NCBI RefSeq assembly: GCF_900112185.1 | Contig: NZ_FOKP01000002.1 | Span: forward strand, 310,001 to 374,000 | DNA: 64,000 nt | Direction: 5' to 3' | From: Allobosea sp. CRIB-10 | Lineage (GTDB): Bacteria; Pseudomonadota; Alphaproteobacteria; Rhizobiales; Beijerinckiaceae | Shown: positions 34,313 through 43,308 of the stretch, piece after piece | How positions within the stretch are numbered: the first letter of the stretch is position 1 | Layout: each line of letters starts with the position of its first letter | The notes under the pieces: generated by a model | What the model was told of the DNA's origin: nothing | Databases searched by the model: none | The model's input: only the letters and a program-made list of their open reading frames with translations | Position numbers and translations under genes: made by a program

Positions 34313-36793
34313 TTAGAAATCGACCTGAGCCGAGACCACGAAGGTCCGGGGCGCTCCGACCGCCAGGAAGCCGCGCGCGGCGGAAGCCCAATAGGTCCGG
34401 TCGAAGACGTTCTCAACCGCGGCCCTCAGCACCACAGGCTTGCCGGCCGGGCCAGTGAAGGCATAGCGCAGGCCGAGATCGAAGCGCGTCCAGTCGGGGA
34501 CCGATTGCGTATTCGCCTGATCGTAGAACATCTTGCTCGTGTAGATCATCCGGCCGGTGAGCGTGAGCCCGCGCACCCAGGGCAGATCGTACTCGCCATA
34601 GAGGTTGATCGCGGTGGTCGGAATGCCTGGCGCGGTCTTGCCGTTGAATCGGCCGCCGGCCGTGTCGGTGAGTTCGGCGTCCATGAAGGTGACGCCGCCG
34701 AGCAGCCTCACGCCTTCGATCGGCTCGCCGAACACCGTGAACTCGGCGCCGCGATTGACCTGCAGACCGCTGACCGAGAAGCGGTTCGTGGCCGGGTCGG
34801 TGAAGGCGTTCGGCTGCCGGATCTCGAAGAGCGAGGCCGTGACGGCCACGGTGCCGAAATCATATTTGGCTCCGACCTCCGTCTGCTTGTTCACGACGGG
34901 GGCGAAGACCTGGTTGGCGTTGACCGCCGTGGCCGGGGCGCTCGGCCCTTCGGTCAGGCCTTCGATGTAGTTGGCGTAGATCGAGAGCTTGTCGGTCGGC
35001 CGCACGACCGCCGCGACCGCGGGGCTGAAGCGCCCTTCATTATAGGTCGAGGCAAGCCTGCCCTGGGTGGGAACGGGGCGCGTGACATAGCTCTTCAAGA
35101 CGATGTCCTGATAGCGCCCACCCACCGTCACCTGAACCCGATCGCCGGCGATCGAGAGCGTGTCGGCCACAGCAACGCTGCGCAGCATCAGGCTGGTGAA
35201 GAGCGGCTGGTTGCGGGACTTCGGGAAGCCCGACGTATTGATCGCGTTACGTGGCAGATGCACCGGGGCGTAGATGTTGGTCTGGAAGGTCGGCAGCGCC
35301 GGTGGGAAGAACCCGCGCGAGTAGTTCTCGTTGATCGATTGCGAGGCCGAGATGTTGACCTGATGGTCGATGAACCCGGTCTGGAACTTCGAGCGCAGGC
35401 CGATCTCGCCCGAATAGCCCCGCAGCTCCAGCGGCATGATGGCGAGGCTGTTGGTGGCGCGGCCGTCCGCGCTGGTGATCTGATAGGACGAGGACAGGAA
35501 ATCCTCGCGATAGCGGCTGGCGCCGGCGGCGGCGTAGATCGTCGTGTCGGGCAGGAGATCGAATTCGACCCGGCCGGCCGCCATGTTGTAGCGGCTGTCA
35601 TTGTATTCGAGCGAGCTTGAGGTGTTCCGGCGTCCGTTCGGAGCCCGTGGGATGGCGATGTTCGGCACCGCGGCATTGAACAGCGAAGTCGGCGCCGTGA
35701 CGTTCTGAGTGGAATGGGCGAGATCCAGAGAGGTGCGGAAACGGTCGCCGCGATAGTCGAGGCCGAGTGCGAAGTTGCCGACCTCGATGGCATTCTTGTC
35801 GAGCGGTGTGTCGCCCTTCCGATAGGAGCCGTTGAAGCGCACGCCCCATTCCTTGGACGCGCCGAAGCGGCGACCAAGATCGACATGCGTCCAGAGCTGG
35901 GCGTCGCTGAGATAGGTCGTGGTGACGCGTGTCAGCGGCTCGTCGAAGGCGCGCTTGGGAATGAGGTTGATCGTGCCGCCGATACGGCTGACGCCGCCAT
36001 TGATCAGGGCGGTGGGCCCCTTCAGGATCTCGACCCGCTCGATGCCCTCGACGACGCTGCGGCGCGGATTGGCGATATAGGCCAGGCCGTCGAAGGACGT
36101 GTCGAGATTGACGACCGAGAAGCCGCGGATGAAAAACGAATCCCGCTCGCTGAACGGCGGGGCATCGTTACGCACCGAGGGGTCGTTCTGCACGACGTCG
36201 GCGAGCGACCTCGCCTGCTGGTCCTGGATCAGCTTCGCCGTATAGCCGGTCACGTTGAAGGGCGTCGTCAGGACGGAGCGGTTTCCGAAGAAGCCGAGCC
36301 GGGTTCCCGTCGCGACCTGGCCGCCGGCATACGGCACCGGCGGCTGCCCGATCGTTCCGGTCGGCGGCGGCAGCCCGCGCGCGCCTTCGACGAGCACCTC
36401 GTCGAGCGGGATCGCGCCGGCGGGGGCCGTACCGGCCGTGGCCCTGGCCTCGACCGTGACCGAACGCGCGCCGGTGAAGCGATAGGTCAGGCCGGTGCCG
36501 GCGAGAAGGCGCTGCAGCGCGGCTTCCGGCGACTGCGCACCCGAGACGGCGCCGGAACGCTTGCCTGCGGCAAGCGAGGACGGCACGAAGATCTCGATCC
36601 GGGTCTGGCGCGAGAAGGCGATCAGGGCGGAGGACAGAGCCTGGGCAGGGATATCGATTGCGGCGTTCGTCGCCGCAGGCGTCTGTGCCGACACCGGTTG
36701 CGCAGCGAAATGGCCGATCGCCGTTCCCGCCAGCAGCGCGGCAACCATCGCCGGCCGGACTGCCAGCTGCCCGACCTTGTTCCTGCTCTTCAT
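34313..36793 (-). CDS. TonB-dependent ferric-siderophore receptor with N-terminal signalling (STN) domain
   Basis: 826 residues: signal peptide ending near VSAQT; STN domain at about 43-105 (IDIPAQALSSALIAFSRQTR; SPEAALQRLLAGTGLTYRF), which contacts FecR; a TonB-box-like IPLDEVLVEG; plug domain (GYTAKLIQDQQARSLADVVQ; FFIRGFSV; VEILKGPTALI; GGTINLIPKRA); 22-strand barrel ending FVVSAQVDF. Related to FhuA/FoxA-type hydroxamate receptors. With fecI and fecR upstream it forms a surface-signalling system in which substrate binding triggers its own expression. ATG 36793 is chosen for the intact signal peptide. Confidence 0.93.
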   Translation of the reverse strand: MKSRNKVGQLAVRPAMVAALLAGTAIGHFAAQPVSAQTPAATNAAIDIPAQALSSALIAFSRQTRIEIFVPSSLAAGKRSGAVSGAQSPEAALQRLLAGTGLTYRFTGARSVTVEARATAGTAPAGAIPLDEVLVEGARGLPPPTGTIGQPPVPYAGGQVATGTRLGFFGNRSVLTTPFNVTGYTAKLIQDQQARSLADVVQNDPSVRNDAPPFSERDSFFIRGFSVVNLDTSFDGLAYIANPRRSVVEGIERVEILKGPTALINGGVSRIGGTINLIPKRAFDEPLTRVTTTYLSDAQLWTHVDLGRRFGASKEWGVRFNGSYRKGDTPLDKNAIEVGNFALGLDYRGDRFRTSLDLAHSTQNVTAPTSLFNAAVPNIAIPRAPNGRRNTSSSLEYNDSRYNMAAGRVEFDLLPDTTIYAAAGASRYREDFLSSSYQITSADGRATNSLAIMPLELRGYSGEIGLRSKFQTGFIDHQVNISASQSINENYSRGFFPPALPTFQTNIYAPVHLPRNAINTSGFPKSRNQPLFTSLMLRSVAVADTLSIAGDRVQVTVGGRYQDIVLKSYVTRPVPTQGRLASTYNEGRFSPAVAAVVRPTDKLSIYANYIEGLTEGPSAPATAVNANQVFAPVVNKQTEVGAKYDFGTVAVTASLFEIRQPNAFTDPATNRFSVSGLQVNRGAEFTVFGEPIEGVRLLGGVTFMDAELTDTAGGRFNGKTAPGIPTTAINLYGEYDLPWVRGLTLTGRMIYTSKMFYDQANTQSVPDWTRFDLGLRYAFTGPAGKPVVLRAAVENVFDRTYWASAARGFLAVGAPRTFVVSAQVDF

Positions 36794-36851
36794 CGTCCGA
36801 TGCCCCTGTCCGCGATCACGCGGAGCGCCGTTCTGGCGCTCCCGTTGGGGA

Positions 36852-36878
36852 AGACGCTCGGGGGAAGAAAACCAATTA
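36852..36878 (-). promoter_or_regulatory. Candidate FecI-dependent promoter of the TonB receptor gene
   Basis: On the minus strand TAATT (36878-36874) is followed after exactly 17 bases by CGTCT (36856-36852). The same pair and spacing occur before fecR. It resembles the iron-starvation ECF sigma consensus TAAAT-N16/17-CGT. An extra shared block, GAGAAAAATC, lies just upstream. About 58 bases to the receptor ATG. Confidence 0.55.
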
Positions 36879-36897
36879 GGCGCCGGCGCGATTTTTC

Positions 36898-37848
36898 TCA
36901 CCAGGCGACGAGAGCGACCAGGTAATCGCTCATACGCAACAGCCGCAGGTCGAGATTGCGGGCGATGGTCTCGAGTGCCGCATCCGGGCGCTTGGCGTCG
37001 AACACGGCGGTGATACGCCGCTTGCCGAGCTCGCCGCCGAGGAGCTGGATATGGCCGCGGCGATAGCGGCCGAGTTCGCTCAGCACCGTATCGAGCGGTG
37101 TATCATGGAAGACGAGCTGATCCTGCCGCCACGCCTGGGCGGAATCGAGATCGGCCGGGCGCACGGCCGAGACGCCATTGCGGTCATAGCTGACCTCCTG
37201 GCCGGCCACGACGCCGACGGCACTGCTTCCGCTGGCGCTGACCGCGACCTTGCTCTCGGTGACGACGACCGAGACCGTCTCGCTCTGGCCGATCTTGACG
37301 TCGAATGCAGTGCCGAGCACGGCGATCTCGCCCTGGCCGGCCCCGACGACGAAAGGCCGGGCCGGATCACGCGCCACGGTGAAGAAGGCCTCGCCCGCTA
37401 CCAGCCTGACAGCTCGCCGGGCATTGCCCAGGTCGACCTCGATCGCACTGGCCGGCCCGAGCTCGATACGCGAGCCGTCCGCGAGATCGACGACGCGGCG
37501 TTCGCCGATCCCGGTGCGGTAGTCGGCGAGGAGGCCGGATGGAAGCAGGCGCAGACCCGCGGTCACGGCCAGTAGCAGCATCGCCGCTGCCGCCAGCGGG
37601 CGCCAGAATGCTCGTGGCCGGCGCCGCTCTGGGCGGTCGGTGACCGGAGCGACCATTCTCGGAACTGCGACTTGATCGAGCGCGCCCCAGAGCGCTTCGA
37701 GTTCGCCCCAAGCCCGCTCATGCGCCGGATCGGCCTTCAGCCAGACGGCAAAGGCCGCCCGATCTGCTTCGGTCACCTCCTCGTCGCGCAGCATGAAGAA
37801 CCACGCGACAGCGGCTTCATCGACCGCATCGGCATCGACCTTATCCAT
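36898..37848 (-). CDS. fecR: FecR-type anti-sigma / sigma-activating inner-membrane protein
   Basis: 316 residues: cytoplasmic DUF4880-type N-terminus (AAVAWFFMLRDEEVTEADRA), one transmembrane helix at about 84-102 (LAAAAMLLLAVTAGLRLL), then the periplasmic FecR domain (RRVVDLADGSRIELGPASAI; VARDPARPFVVGAGQGEIAV) and a C-terminal STN-interacting part. It carries the signal from the receptor STN domain to FecI. Its end forms part of the repeated promoter-like block. Confidence 0.92.
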   Translation of the reverse strand: MDKVDADAVDEAAVAWFFMLRDEEVTEADRAAFAVWLKADPAHERAWGELEALWGALDQVAVPRMVAPVTDRPERRRPRAFWRPLAAAAMLLLAVTAGLRLLPSGLLADYRTGIGERRVVDLADGSRIELGPASAIEVDLGNARRAVRLVAGEAFFTVARDPARPFVVGAGQGEIAVLGTAFDVKIGQSETVSVVVTESKVAVSASGSSAVGVVAGQEVSYDRNGVSAVRPADLDSAQAWRQDQLVFHDTPLDTVLSELGRYRRGHIQLLGGELGKRRITAVFDAKRPDAALETIARNLDLRLLRMSDYLVALVAW

Positions 37849-37939
37849 CGGCGCGCCGGTTCGGGCCGCAATGCGGTGTCCGCAGATGCATCGCGCGCCG
37901 GAACTCCATCGATCCCGCCTGTTGGCTCGTCTCGCTGTT

Positions 37940-37966
37940 TAGACGATCCGGCCCGGAAAACTAATT
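37940..37966 (-). promoter_or_regulatory. Candidate FecI-dependent promoter of fecR
   Basis: TAATT (37966-37962), 17 bases, CGTCT (37944-37940) on the minus strand, overlapping the last codons of fecI. Together with upstream GAGAAAAATC and TTTTC ten bases before CGTCT it repeats the block before the receptor gene. Confidence 0.5.
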
Positions 37967-38485
37967 AGCACCTGGCGGATTTTTCTCGCGCATCCGTCGA
38001 CGCAGCTGGTTCATGGCGTTGGCGAGATGGACCATGACCGTGTTGCGGGAGATACCGAGGCGCTGCGCGATCTCGGCATAACTCAGCTCCTCGAACTTAT
38101 GGAGCAGCAGCACCTCGCGGCAGCGCGGCGGCAGGGACGAGAGCGCCGCCTCCAGCTTGAGAAACCGATCCCGCTCGACGAGACCGGTTTCGGCCGTCGG
38201 CCTGGGATCGGCGATCATCAGCGCATCGGGCGGCTCGGCCTCGAACAGCAGTTTCGCCCGCTGCTCCCGCCGCCAGTGGTCGATCGCGATCGTGTCCGCG
38301 GCGCGGCTGAGATAGGCGCTGGCGTCGCGAATGTCGCTGCGCGGCGTCCTCAGCAGGCGCAGGAACAGCTCCTGGACCGCATCGGCCGCCTGCTGAGCGC
38401 TGAGGCCGCGCCCGATCAGCCGCCGCCTGAGCCTGTCCTGCTCGGCGGCGTAGAGCGCGGCGACGCTGAGCGCGCTGTCCGACAT
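37961..38485 (-). CDS. fecI: FecI-type ECF sigma factor
   Basis: 174 residues with region 2 (QEQDRLRRRL-like start AEQDRLRRRLIGRGLSAQQA; VQELFLRLLR; YLSRAADTIAIDHWRREQR) and region 4 (LPPRCREVLLLHKFEELSYA; IAQRLGISRNTVMVHLANAM), typical of FecI. ATG 38485 with GAGGG upstream is favoured over an earlier ATG because region 2 begins right after it. 112 bases separate it from fecR. Confidence 0.92.
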   Translation of the reverse strand: MSDSALSVAALYAAEQDRLRRRLIGRGLSAQQAADAVQELFLRLLRTPRSDIRDASAYLSRAADTIAIDHWRREQRAKLLFEAEPPDALMIADPRPTAETGLVERDRFLKLEAALSSLPPRCREVLLLHKFEELSYAEIAQRLGISRNTVMVHLANAMNQLRRRMREKNPPGAN

Positions 38486-38525
38486 CTGCCCTCGTGAACC
38501 CGCGCCGTGACGGCGCCCGAGAAGG

Positions 38526-38554
38526 GCTATCGGCATCAAGAGCAAGAAAGTCAA
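38526..38554 (-). promoter_or_regulatory. Possible sigma-70 promoter of fecI
   Basis: On the minus strand TTGACT (38554-38549), 17-base spacer, GATAGC (38531-38526), inside an AT-rich stretch unusual for this DNA. The AT-rich bases at 38555-38585 could hold a site for an iron regulator, but no certain Fur, Irr or RirA box was recognised. Confidence 0.4.
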
Positions 38555-38599
38555 TAAAAACAGTAGTTTAAATGAATTCCAATCTGTGACTGATCCGAT

Positions 38600-39307
38600 T
38601 CAGACGGCCAGCTCCGCCAGGAGCTTCGCGCGGTCTGCCTCGTCCTCGGCATCGCCGCTGAGCACGATCCGCCCGCGCTCGATCACGACGAAGCGGTCGG
38701 TCACCGACAGCGCCTCGTGCACGTTCTGCTCGACCAGCAGCACGATGCAGCCGCGCTCGCGCAACTCCCGCACGATGGCGAAGACCTCGGCGACGATCAT
38801 CGGCGCCAATCCCTCGCTCGGTTCATCGACCAGCACGAGCCTGGGCTCGCCGACCAGCACGCGCGCCATGGCGAGCATCTGCTGCTCGCCGCCCGACAGC
38901 GTCGTGCCGAGCTGGCGGCGGCGCTCGCCGAGGCGCGGAAAGCGGTCGTAGATCTGGTCGATGGCGGCGCGCTCGACCTTGGCTGCCCGGCCGCGCACCT
39001 GGAGCAGGCCCAGCTGCAGGTTCTCCTCGACGGTGAGGCCGGGAAAGATGCGCCGCTCCTCGGGCACCAGCCCGACGCCGGAGAGGCAGATCCGGTCGGG
39101 CGCGAGCCCGTTCAGGGATTGCCCGCCGAGCGTGATCGCGCCTTCGCTCGGCCTGACCCACCCGGCGATCGTCTTGAGCAGCGTCGTCTTGCCGACGCCG
39201 TTGCGGCCGAAGATGCCGATCACCTCGCCGGGCGCCGCCGAAAGGTCGATTCCCTGGATGACGTGGCTCAAGCCGTAATGGCTGTGCAGTCCGTTGATCG
39301 CGAGCAT
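38600..39307 (-). CDS. LivF-type ATPase of the furoate-cluster ABC transporter
   Basis: 235 residues. Walker A FGRNGVGKTT, Q-loop VPEERRIFPGL, signature LSGGEQQMLAMARVL, Walker B LVLVDEPSEGLAPM, LLVEQNVHEAL. ATG 39307 is used; homology begins there (LAINGLHSHYGLSHVI). Last gene of the long minus operon, two bases after the LivG stop. Confidence 0.9.
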   Translation of the reverse strand: MLAINGLHSHYGLSHVIQGIDLSAAPGEVIGIFGRNGVGKTTLLKTIAGWVRPSEGAITLGGQSLNGLAPDRICLSGVGLVPEERRIFPGLTVEENLQLGLLQVRGRAAKVERAAIDQIYDRFPRLGERRRQLGTTLSGGEQQMLAMARVLVGEPRLVLVDEPSEGLAPMIVAEVFAIVRELRERGCIVLLVEQNVHEALSVTDRFVVIERGRIVLSGDAEDEADRAKLLAELAV

Positions 39308-39308
39308 G

Positions 39309-40052
39309 TCAGTGATGTCCGAAATAAGCGGCCTGCACGGAAGGATCGGCCCGCACCACGGCGGGCGGCCCCTCGGCGAGCTTGCGGCCCTGATGCATGA
39401 CGACGACATGGTCCGAGAGGGCCATGACCAGTCCGATATCGTGCTCGATCAGCAGCACGCTGACGTCGCGGCTGAGCTCTCGCACCAGCTTGGCCGTGTC
39501 GGCGGTGTCGGCATGGCTCATGCCCTGCGTCGGCTCGTCGAGCAGCAGGATCTTCGGCTCCGACGCCAGGCAGACCGCGATCTCGAGCCGGCGCTGGTCG
39601 CCATGCGAGAGATTGCCGGCGAGCTCGTCGCGCTTGTGGCCGAGCTGGAAGCGCTCGAGCATCTCGCCGGTCTTGGCGAGCGCCCGGGTCGAGCGGCCGA
39701 GCGGCAGGAAGGCGCGGGCCTTCGGCTCCAGCACCTGCGCCGCCATGCGCAGGTTCTCGGCTACCGTCAGCTCGAAGAACAGGTTTGTGATCTGGAAGGA
39801 GCGCGACAGCCCGGCCGCCTTGGTGCGCGCCGGCGAGGCCCCGGTCATGTCGATGCCGTCGATCAGGAGCTGACCGGATTTCGGCTTCAATGCCCCGCTG
39901 ATCAGGTTGAACAGCGTCGACTTGCCGGCGCCGTTCGGCCCGATCACCGTGGTGATCCGGTTGCGCTCTGCGCTGAAGCTGACCCTGTCGACCGCCTTCA
40001 GGCCGCCGAAGGTGATGCCGAGCTCGCGGATTTCGAGGACGGGACCGGTCAT
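39309..40052 (-). CDS. LivG-type ATPase of the furoate-cluster ABC transporter
   Basis: 247 residues. Walker A IGPNGAGKSTLFN, Q-loop RSFQITNLF, signature variant NLSHGDQRRLEIAVCL, Walker B ILLLDEPTQGM, LLIEHDIGLVMAL. C-terminus VQAAYFGHH is an altered form of the usual AYLG ending. Overlaps LivM by four bases. Confidence 0.9.
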   Translation of the reverse strand: MTGPVLEIRELGITFGGLKAVDRVSFSAERNRITTVIGPNGAGKSTLFNLISGALKPKSGQLLIDGIDMTGASPARTKAAGLSRSFQITNLFFELTVAENLRMAAQVLEPKARAFLPLGRSTRALAKTGEMLERFQLGHKRDELAGNLSHGDQRRLEIAVCLASEPKILLLDEPTQGMSHADTADTAKLVRELSRDVSVLLIEHDIGLVMALSDHVVVMHQGRKLAEGPPAVVRADPSVQAAYFGHH

Positions 40053-41092
40053 GGCTTGGCACTCCCCGCTTCGAGCCGGGCCGGGGCGAAGGACGGCGCG
40101 GCCGGCTTTTGCGTGCCGGCGAGCAGGCGCTCCTCGATGCGCGGCCGGATGAAGCCGACCAGCCCCTTGGGCAGGAACATCACGCAGACCATGAAGATCA
40201 GGCCGATCACGATGAGATGGTGCTCGGTCCAGCTACCGATGATCGACTTCAGCAGGACGAGCAGCACCGAGCCGTAGATCGCGCCGATCAGCGTGCCGAC
40301 ACCGCCGAGGATGACCGAGATCACCGCATTGCCGGACGTCGCGAAGAACATCAGCTCCGGCGAGACGAAGCCGCGCAGCATCGGATAGAGCGCGCCCGAG
40401 AGCCCGGCGATCAGCCCGGCCAGCACATAGGAGAACATGCGCGCCCGCCAGACCGAATAGCCGAGGAAGGGCACGCGCTTCTCATTGGCCTTGAGCGCGG
40501 TCAGCACCCGCCCGAACGGCGTGTCGAGCAGATAGGCGGTGAGCCCGTACAGCCCCATGATGATCGCGAGCACGACCAGGAAGAAGCCGACAGGGTTGCC
40601 GGCCGAGACCGAGACCGGGCCGAAGCCGATCTCGATGACGGGAATGCCGATCATGCCGTCGGAAGCGCCGAGCTCGCGGGTGTTGTAGACGACCTTGGCG
40701 ACGACCTGCGCCAGGCCGAAGGTGATCAGCGCGAAATAGACGCCGCGCACCCGGTTGGCGATCAGGCCGCCGATGATCGAGGCGACGAGCGTCGCCCCGC
40801 CTGCCGCCGCCATGGCGAGCCAGAAGGACGGCACCTTCAGCAGGGTCAGCGCCGAGACATAGGCGCCGATGCCGAAATAGAGCGCCTGCCCCAGCGAGAG
40901 CGCGCCGGAATAGCCGAGCAGCAGGTCGACCGAGAGGGCGAGCCCCGCAAAGATCAGCGCCTCCGTGCCGAGGCGAAGATAGAAGGTGTCGCCGCTGGCG
41001 GCGCCGATCGCGGCGAGCGCGAGCGCGGCCGCGACGAAGACCAGGGCGAGCAGATGACTCGCGCGCATCGACAAAGTCAGCCGGTCACGCAT
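40049..41092 (-). CDS. LivM-type permease of the furoate-cluster ABC transporter
   Basis: 347 residues, about 10 transmembrane helices; LivM signature LLGYSGALSLGQALYFGIGA at about 58-77, coupling loop GRVLTALKANEKRVPFLGYS and VILGGVGTLIGAIYGSV. An approximately 30-residue soluble tail (ERLLAGTQKPAAPSFAPARL) is longer than usual. Overlaps LivH by eight bases. Confidence 0.9.
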   Translation of the reverse strand: MRDRLTLSMRASHLLALVFVAAALALAAIGAASGDTFYLRLGTEALIFAGLALSVDLLLGYSGALSLGQALYFGIGAYVSALTLLKVPSFWLAMAAAGGATLVASIIGGLIANRVRGVYFALITFGLAQVVAKVVYNTRELGASDGMIGIPVIEIGFGPVSVSAGNPVGFFLVVLAIIMGLYGLTAYLLDTPFGRVLTALKANEKRVPFLGYSVWRARMFSYVLAGLIAGLSGALYPMLRGFVSPELMFFATSGNAVISVILGGVGTLIGAIYGSVLLVLLKSIIGSWTEHHLIVIGLIFMVCVMFLPKGLVGFIRPRIEERLLAGTQKPAAPSFAPARLEAGSAKP

Positions 41093-41975
41093 GGCCGAGC
41101 CTCCCGAACAGGCCCTGCGGGCGGAAAACGAGGAAGGCGACCATCGTCCCGAACACGATCGGATCGGTCCAGACCGGCGAGATCACCAGGCTGGCCAGCG
41201 CCTGAACCTGCGTCAGCAGCAGGCCGGCGACGACGGCGCCCCAGATCGAGCCCATGCCGCCGACGATGACGACGGTGAAGGCGAGCAGGATGAAGTCGCG
41301 CCCCATGGTCGGGAACACCGAATAGATCGGCGCGAGCAGGACGCCGGCGAGGCCCGCGAGTGCGACGCCGAAGGCAAAGGTGCCCGCATAGACCAGCGCC
41401 ACCGGCACGCCGAGCGAAGCCGCCATGTTGCGGTCGAAGGCGGCTGCCCGGACCATCGCGCCGAGACGGGTGCGATAGACGACATAGGCGACTCCGCTGA
41501 CGATCGCCGCGCCGACCACGATCAGGAAGAGCCGGTAGTTCGGCACGATGATGCCGGCGAGCTCGGTCGCGCCGGGGATCGGCGTCGGCGGCCGCTGGGT
41601 GTTGGGCCCGAAGGCGACCTTGAGCAGATCCTCGACCACGAGCGCGAGGCCGAAGGTGACGAGCAGCGTGGTGACGTGCCGATCCCGGCTGTCGAAGACC
41701 GGCCGGATCAGCAGGCGCTCTGCCGCCATGCCGAGCGGCACCATCAGGACCGGCACCAGCACGAGCAGGAACCAGAAACTGATCCCGGCTGCGCCCAGAG
41801 CGAGAGCCGCATAGGCGCCGATGGCGTAGAACTCGCCATGGCTCATATTGATGACGTCGAGCATGCCGAAGATGATCGTCAGCCCGAGGGCGACCAGCAC
41901 CACGGCGACCCCGAGCGCGAGCCCGTTGACGACCTGCGGCGCCAGCACGAATTGGAGGTAGTCGAGGGCATTCAT
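41085..41975 (-). CDS. LivH-type permease of the furoate-cluster ABC transporter
   Basis: 296 residues, about 8 transmembrane helices; LivH signature FGMLDVINMSHGEFYAIGAY, coupling loop GAMVRAAAFDRNMAASLGVP, VIVGGMGSIWGAVVAGLLL. ATG 41975 is chosen because the upstream frame is non-homologous. 64 bases after the binding-protein stop. Confidence 0.9.
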   Translation of the reverse strand: MNALDYLQFVLAPQVVNGLALGVAVVLVALGLTIIFGMLDVINMSHGEFYAIGAYAALALGAAGISFWFLLVLVPVLMVPLGMAAERLLIRPVFDSRDRHVTTLLVTFGLALVVEDLLKVAFGPNTQRPPTPIPGATELAGIIVPNYRLFLIVVGAAIVSGVAYVVYRTRLGAMVRAAAFDRNMAASLGVPVALVYAGTFAFGVALAGLAGVLLAPIYSVFPTMGRDFILLAFTVVIVGGMGSIWGAVVAGLLLTQVQALASLVISPVWTDPIVFGTMVAFLVFRPQGLFGRLGHA

Positions 41976-42039
41976 GTCATGTGCTTTCGCGAGGGCGGTG
42001 TGACCCCTCCCACGTGAAGGGAGGGGTCGGCGCCTGTCC

Positions 42040-43221
42040 TCAGAACCTTGTGCAGGCGTCGGGGCCGATCGCCTTGTCGGCGTCGACCTTGTCGATGATG
42101 TCGAACTTGCCCTTGGCGACGCGCACCACATACATCGGCTGCATCGCCTGATGATCGCCGGCGCGGATGGTCTTGGCGCCCTGCGGCGTCTGCCAGCTCA
42201 GCCCGCGCAGCGCCTCGCGCACCTTGTCGGTCTCGGTCGAGCCCGCCTTCTCGACGGCGGCCTTATAGGCGAAGAGCAGGCCGTAGCTGTCGGCGCCGTA
42301 GAGATCGGGATCGGCCTTGTTGGCCGCGCGGAAGGCTGCGACGAACGCCTTGTTCTCCGGTGTGTCGATCTGCGGGGAATAGCCGACGCCGGTGGCGAAG
42401 CCCTCGGCCGCCTGGCCGATCGCGCCGATGTTCTGCGAAGTCACGGTGCCGGAAGCGCCGACGACCTGCAGATTGGTGAGCAGGCCGAAATCCTGCAGCT
42501 GGGTCAGCAGCCTGACGGTGTCGTTGCCGGCGACGGAGGTATAGAGCACCTGCGGCCGCGAAGCGCGAATCTGGCCGAAATACTGGGTGTAGTCCTTGGA
42601 ATCGAGCGGCGCGAACACCTCGCCGCCGGTCGGCGCGCCGGATTTCTCGGCGCTGCTCTTGAAGGCGGCGACGGTCGAGCGGCCCATCTCATAGTCCGGG
42701 CCGAGATAATAGACCTTGGCCTTCGGCTTCTCCTTGGCGAGCCAGGCGGCGAGCGCGACCGATTGCTGCTCGGCGCGCGCATTCACGCGGAACATGTTCG
42801 GCGAGCATTTGTCCGTGGTGATCGAGTCGGCGAAGGAGACAGTCGTCGCCGCGAGCTTGGCATTGCGCTCGGCCAGCTGGGCGACGGCGAGCGTCGAGCC
42901 GGAATTGACTGTGCCGGTGAGGAAGTCGACCTTCTCGACCTGGAACAGCTTCTCAGCCTTCTGCACGGCGACGGCCGGGTTGGCCTCCTCATCCTCGAAG
43001 ACCAGGTTGACCTGCCGGCCTGCGATGCCACCCGCGGCATTGATCTCCTTGGCGGCGAGCTCCAGGCCCCAGCGGACCTGCTGGCCGATCGGGGTATAGG
43101 TCCCCGAGAGCGGCGTGACGACGCCGATCTTGATCGGGCCGCTCTGGGCAAGCGCGCCGCCCGTGAGCGCCGTCGCGGCGAGCACTACGGCGGCGACAGT
43201 GAGATATCCGGTCGTCTTCAT
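42040..43221 (-). CDS. Periplasmic ligand-binding protein of the furoate-cluster ABC transporter
   Basis: 393 residues with a Sec signal (MKTTGYLTVAAVVLAATALT..ALAQ, mature SGPIKIGVVTPLSG). LivJ-type fold: GQQVRWGLELAAKEINAAGG, FLTGTVNSGSTLAVAQLAER, KVYYLGPDYEMGRSTVAAFK, PQVLYTSVAGNDTVRLLTQL. GAGGGAAC precedes ATG 43221. It follows the hmf-like genes with an 87-base gap and is probably the receptor for 2-furoate or a related furan acid, by context. Confidence 0.88.
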   Translation of the reverse strand: MKTTGYLTVAAVVLAATALTGGALAQSGPIKIGVVTPLSGTYTPIGQQVRWGLELAAKEINAAGGIAGRQVNLVFEDEEANPAVAVQKAEKLFQVEKVDFLTGTVNSGSTLAVAQLAERNAKLAATTVSFADSITTDKCSPNMFRVNARAEQQSVALAAWLAKEKPKAKVYYLGPDYEMGRSTVAAFKSSAEKSGAPTGGEVFAPLDSKDYTQYFGQIRASRPQVLYTSVAGNDTVRLLTQLQDFGLLTNLQVVGASGTVTSQNIGAIGQAAEGFATGVGYSPQIDTPENKAFVAAFRAANKADPDLYGADSYGLLFAYKAAVEKAGSTETDKVREALRGLSWQTPQGAKTIRAGDHQAMQPMYVVRVAKGKFDIIDKVDADKAIGPDACTRF

Positions 43222-43308
43222 GGTCGTTCCCTCGGTTCTGGTTGTTGTTCTGCGATGTCGGCTTGGCGGACCTGCGCGAGGCATTGCTCGCGCAGGCATT
43301 TTGCCGGC

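Noticed and set aside
34313..36901. Start of the TonB receptor 36 codons further upstream
   Set aside because: The extra residues are not signal-peptide-like and would overlap the fecR stop and the repeated promoter block; ATG 36793 starts an intact signal peptide.
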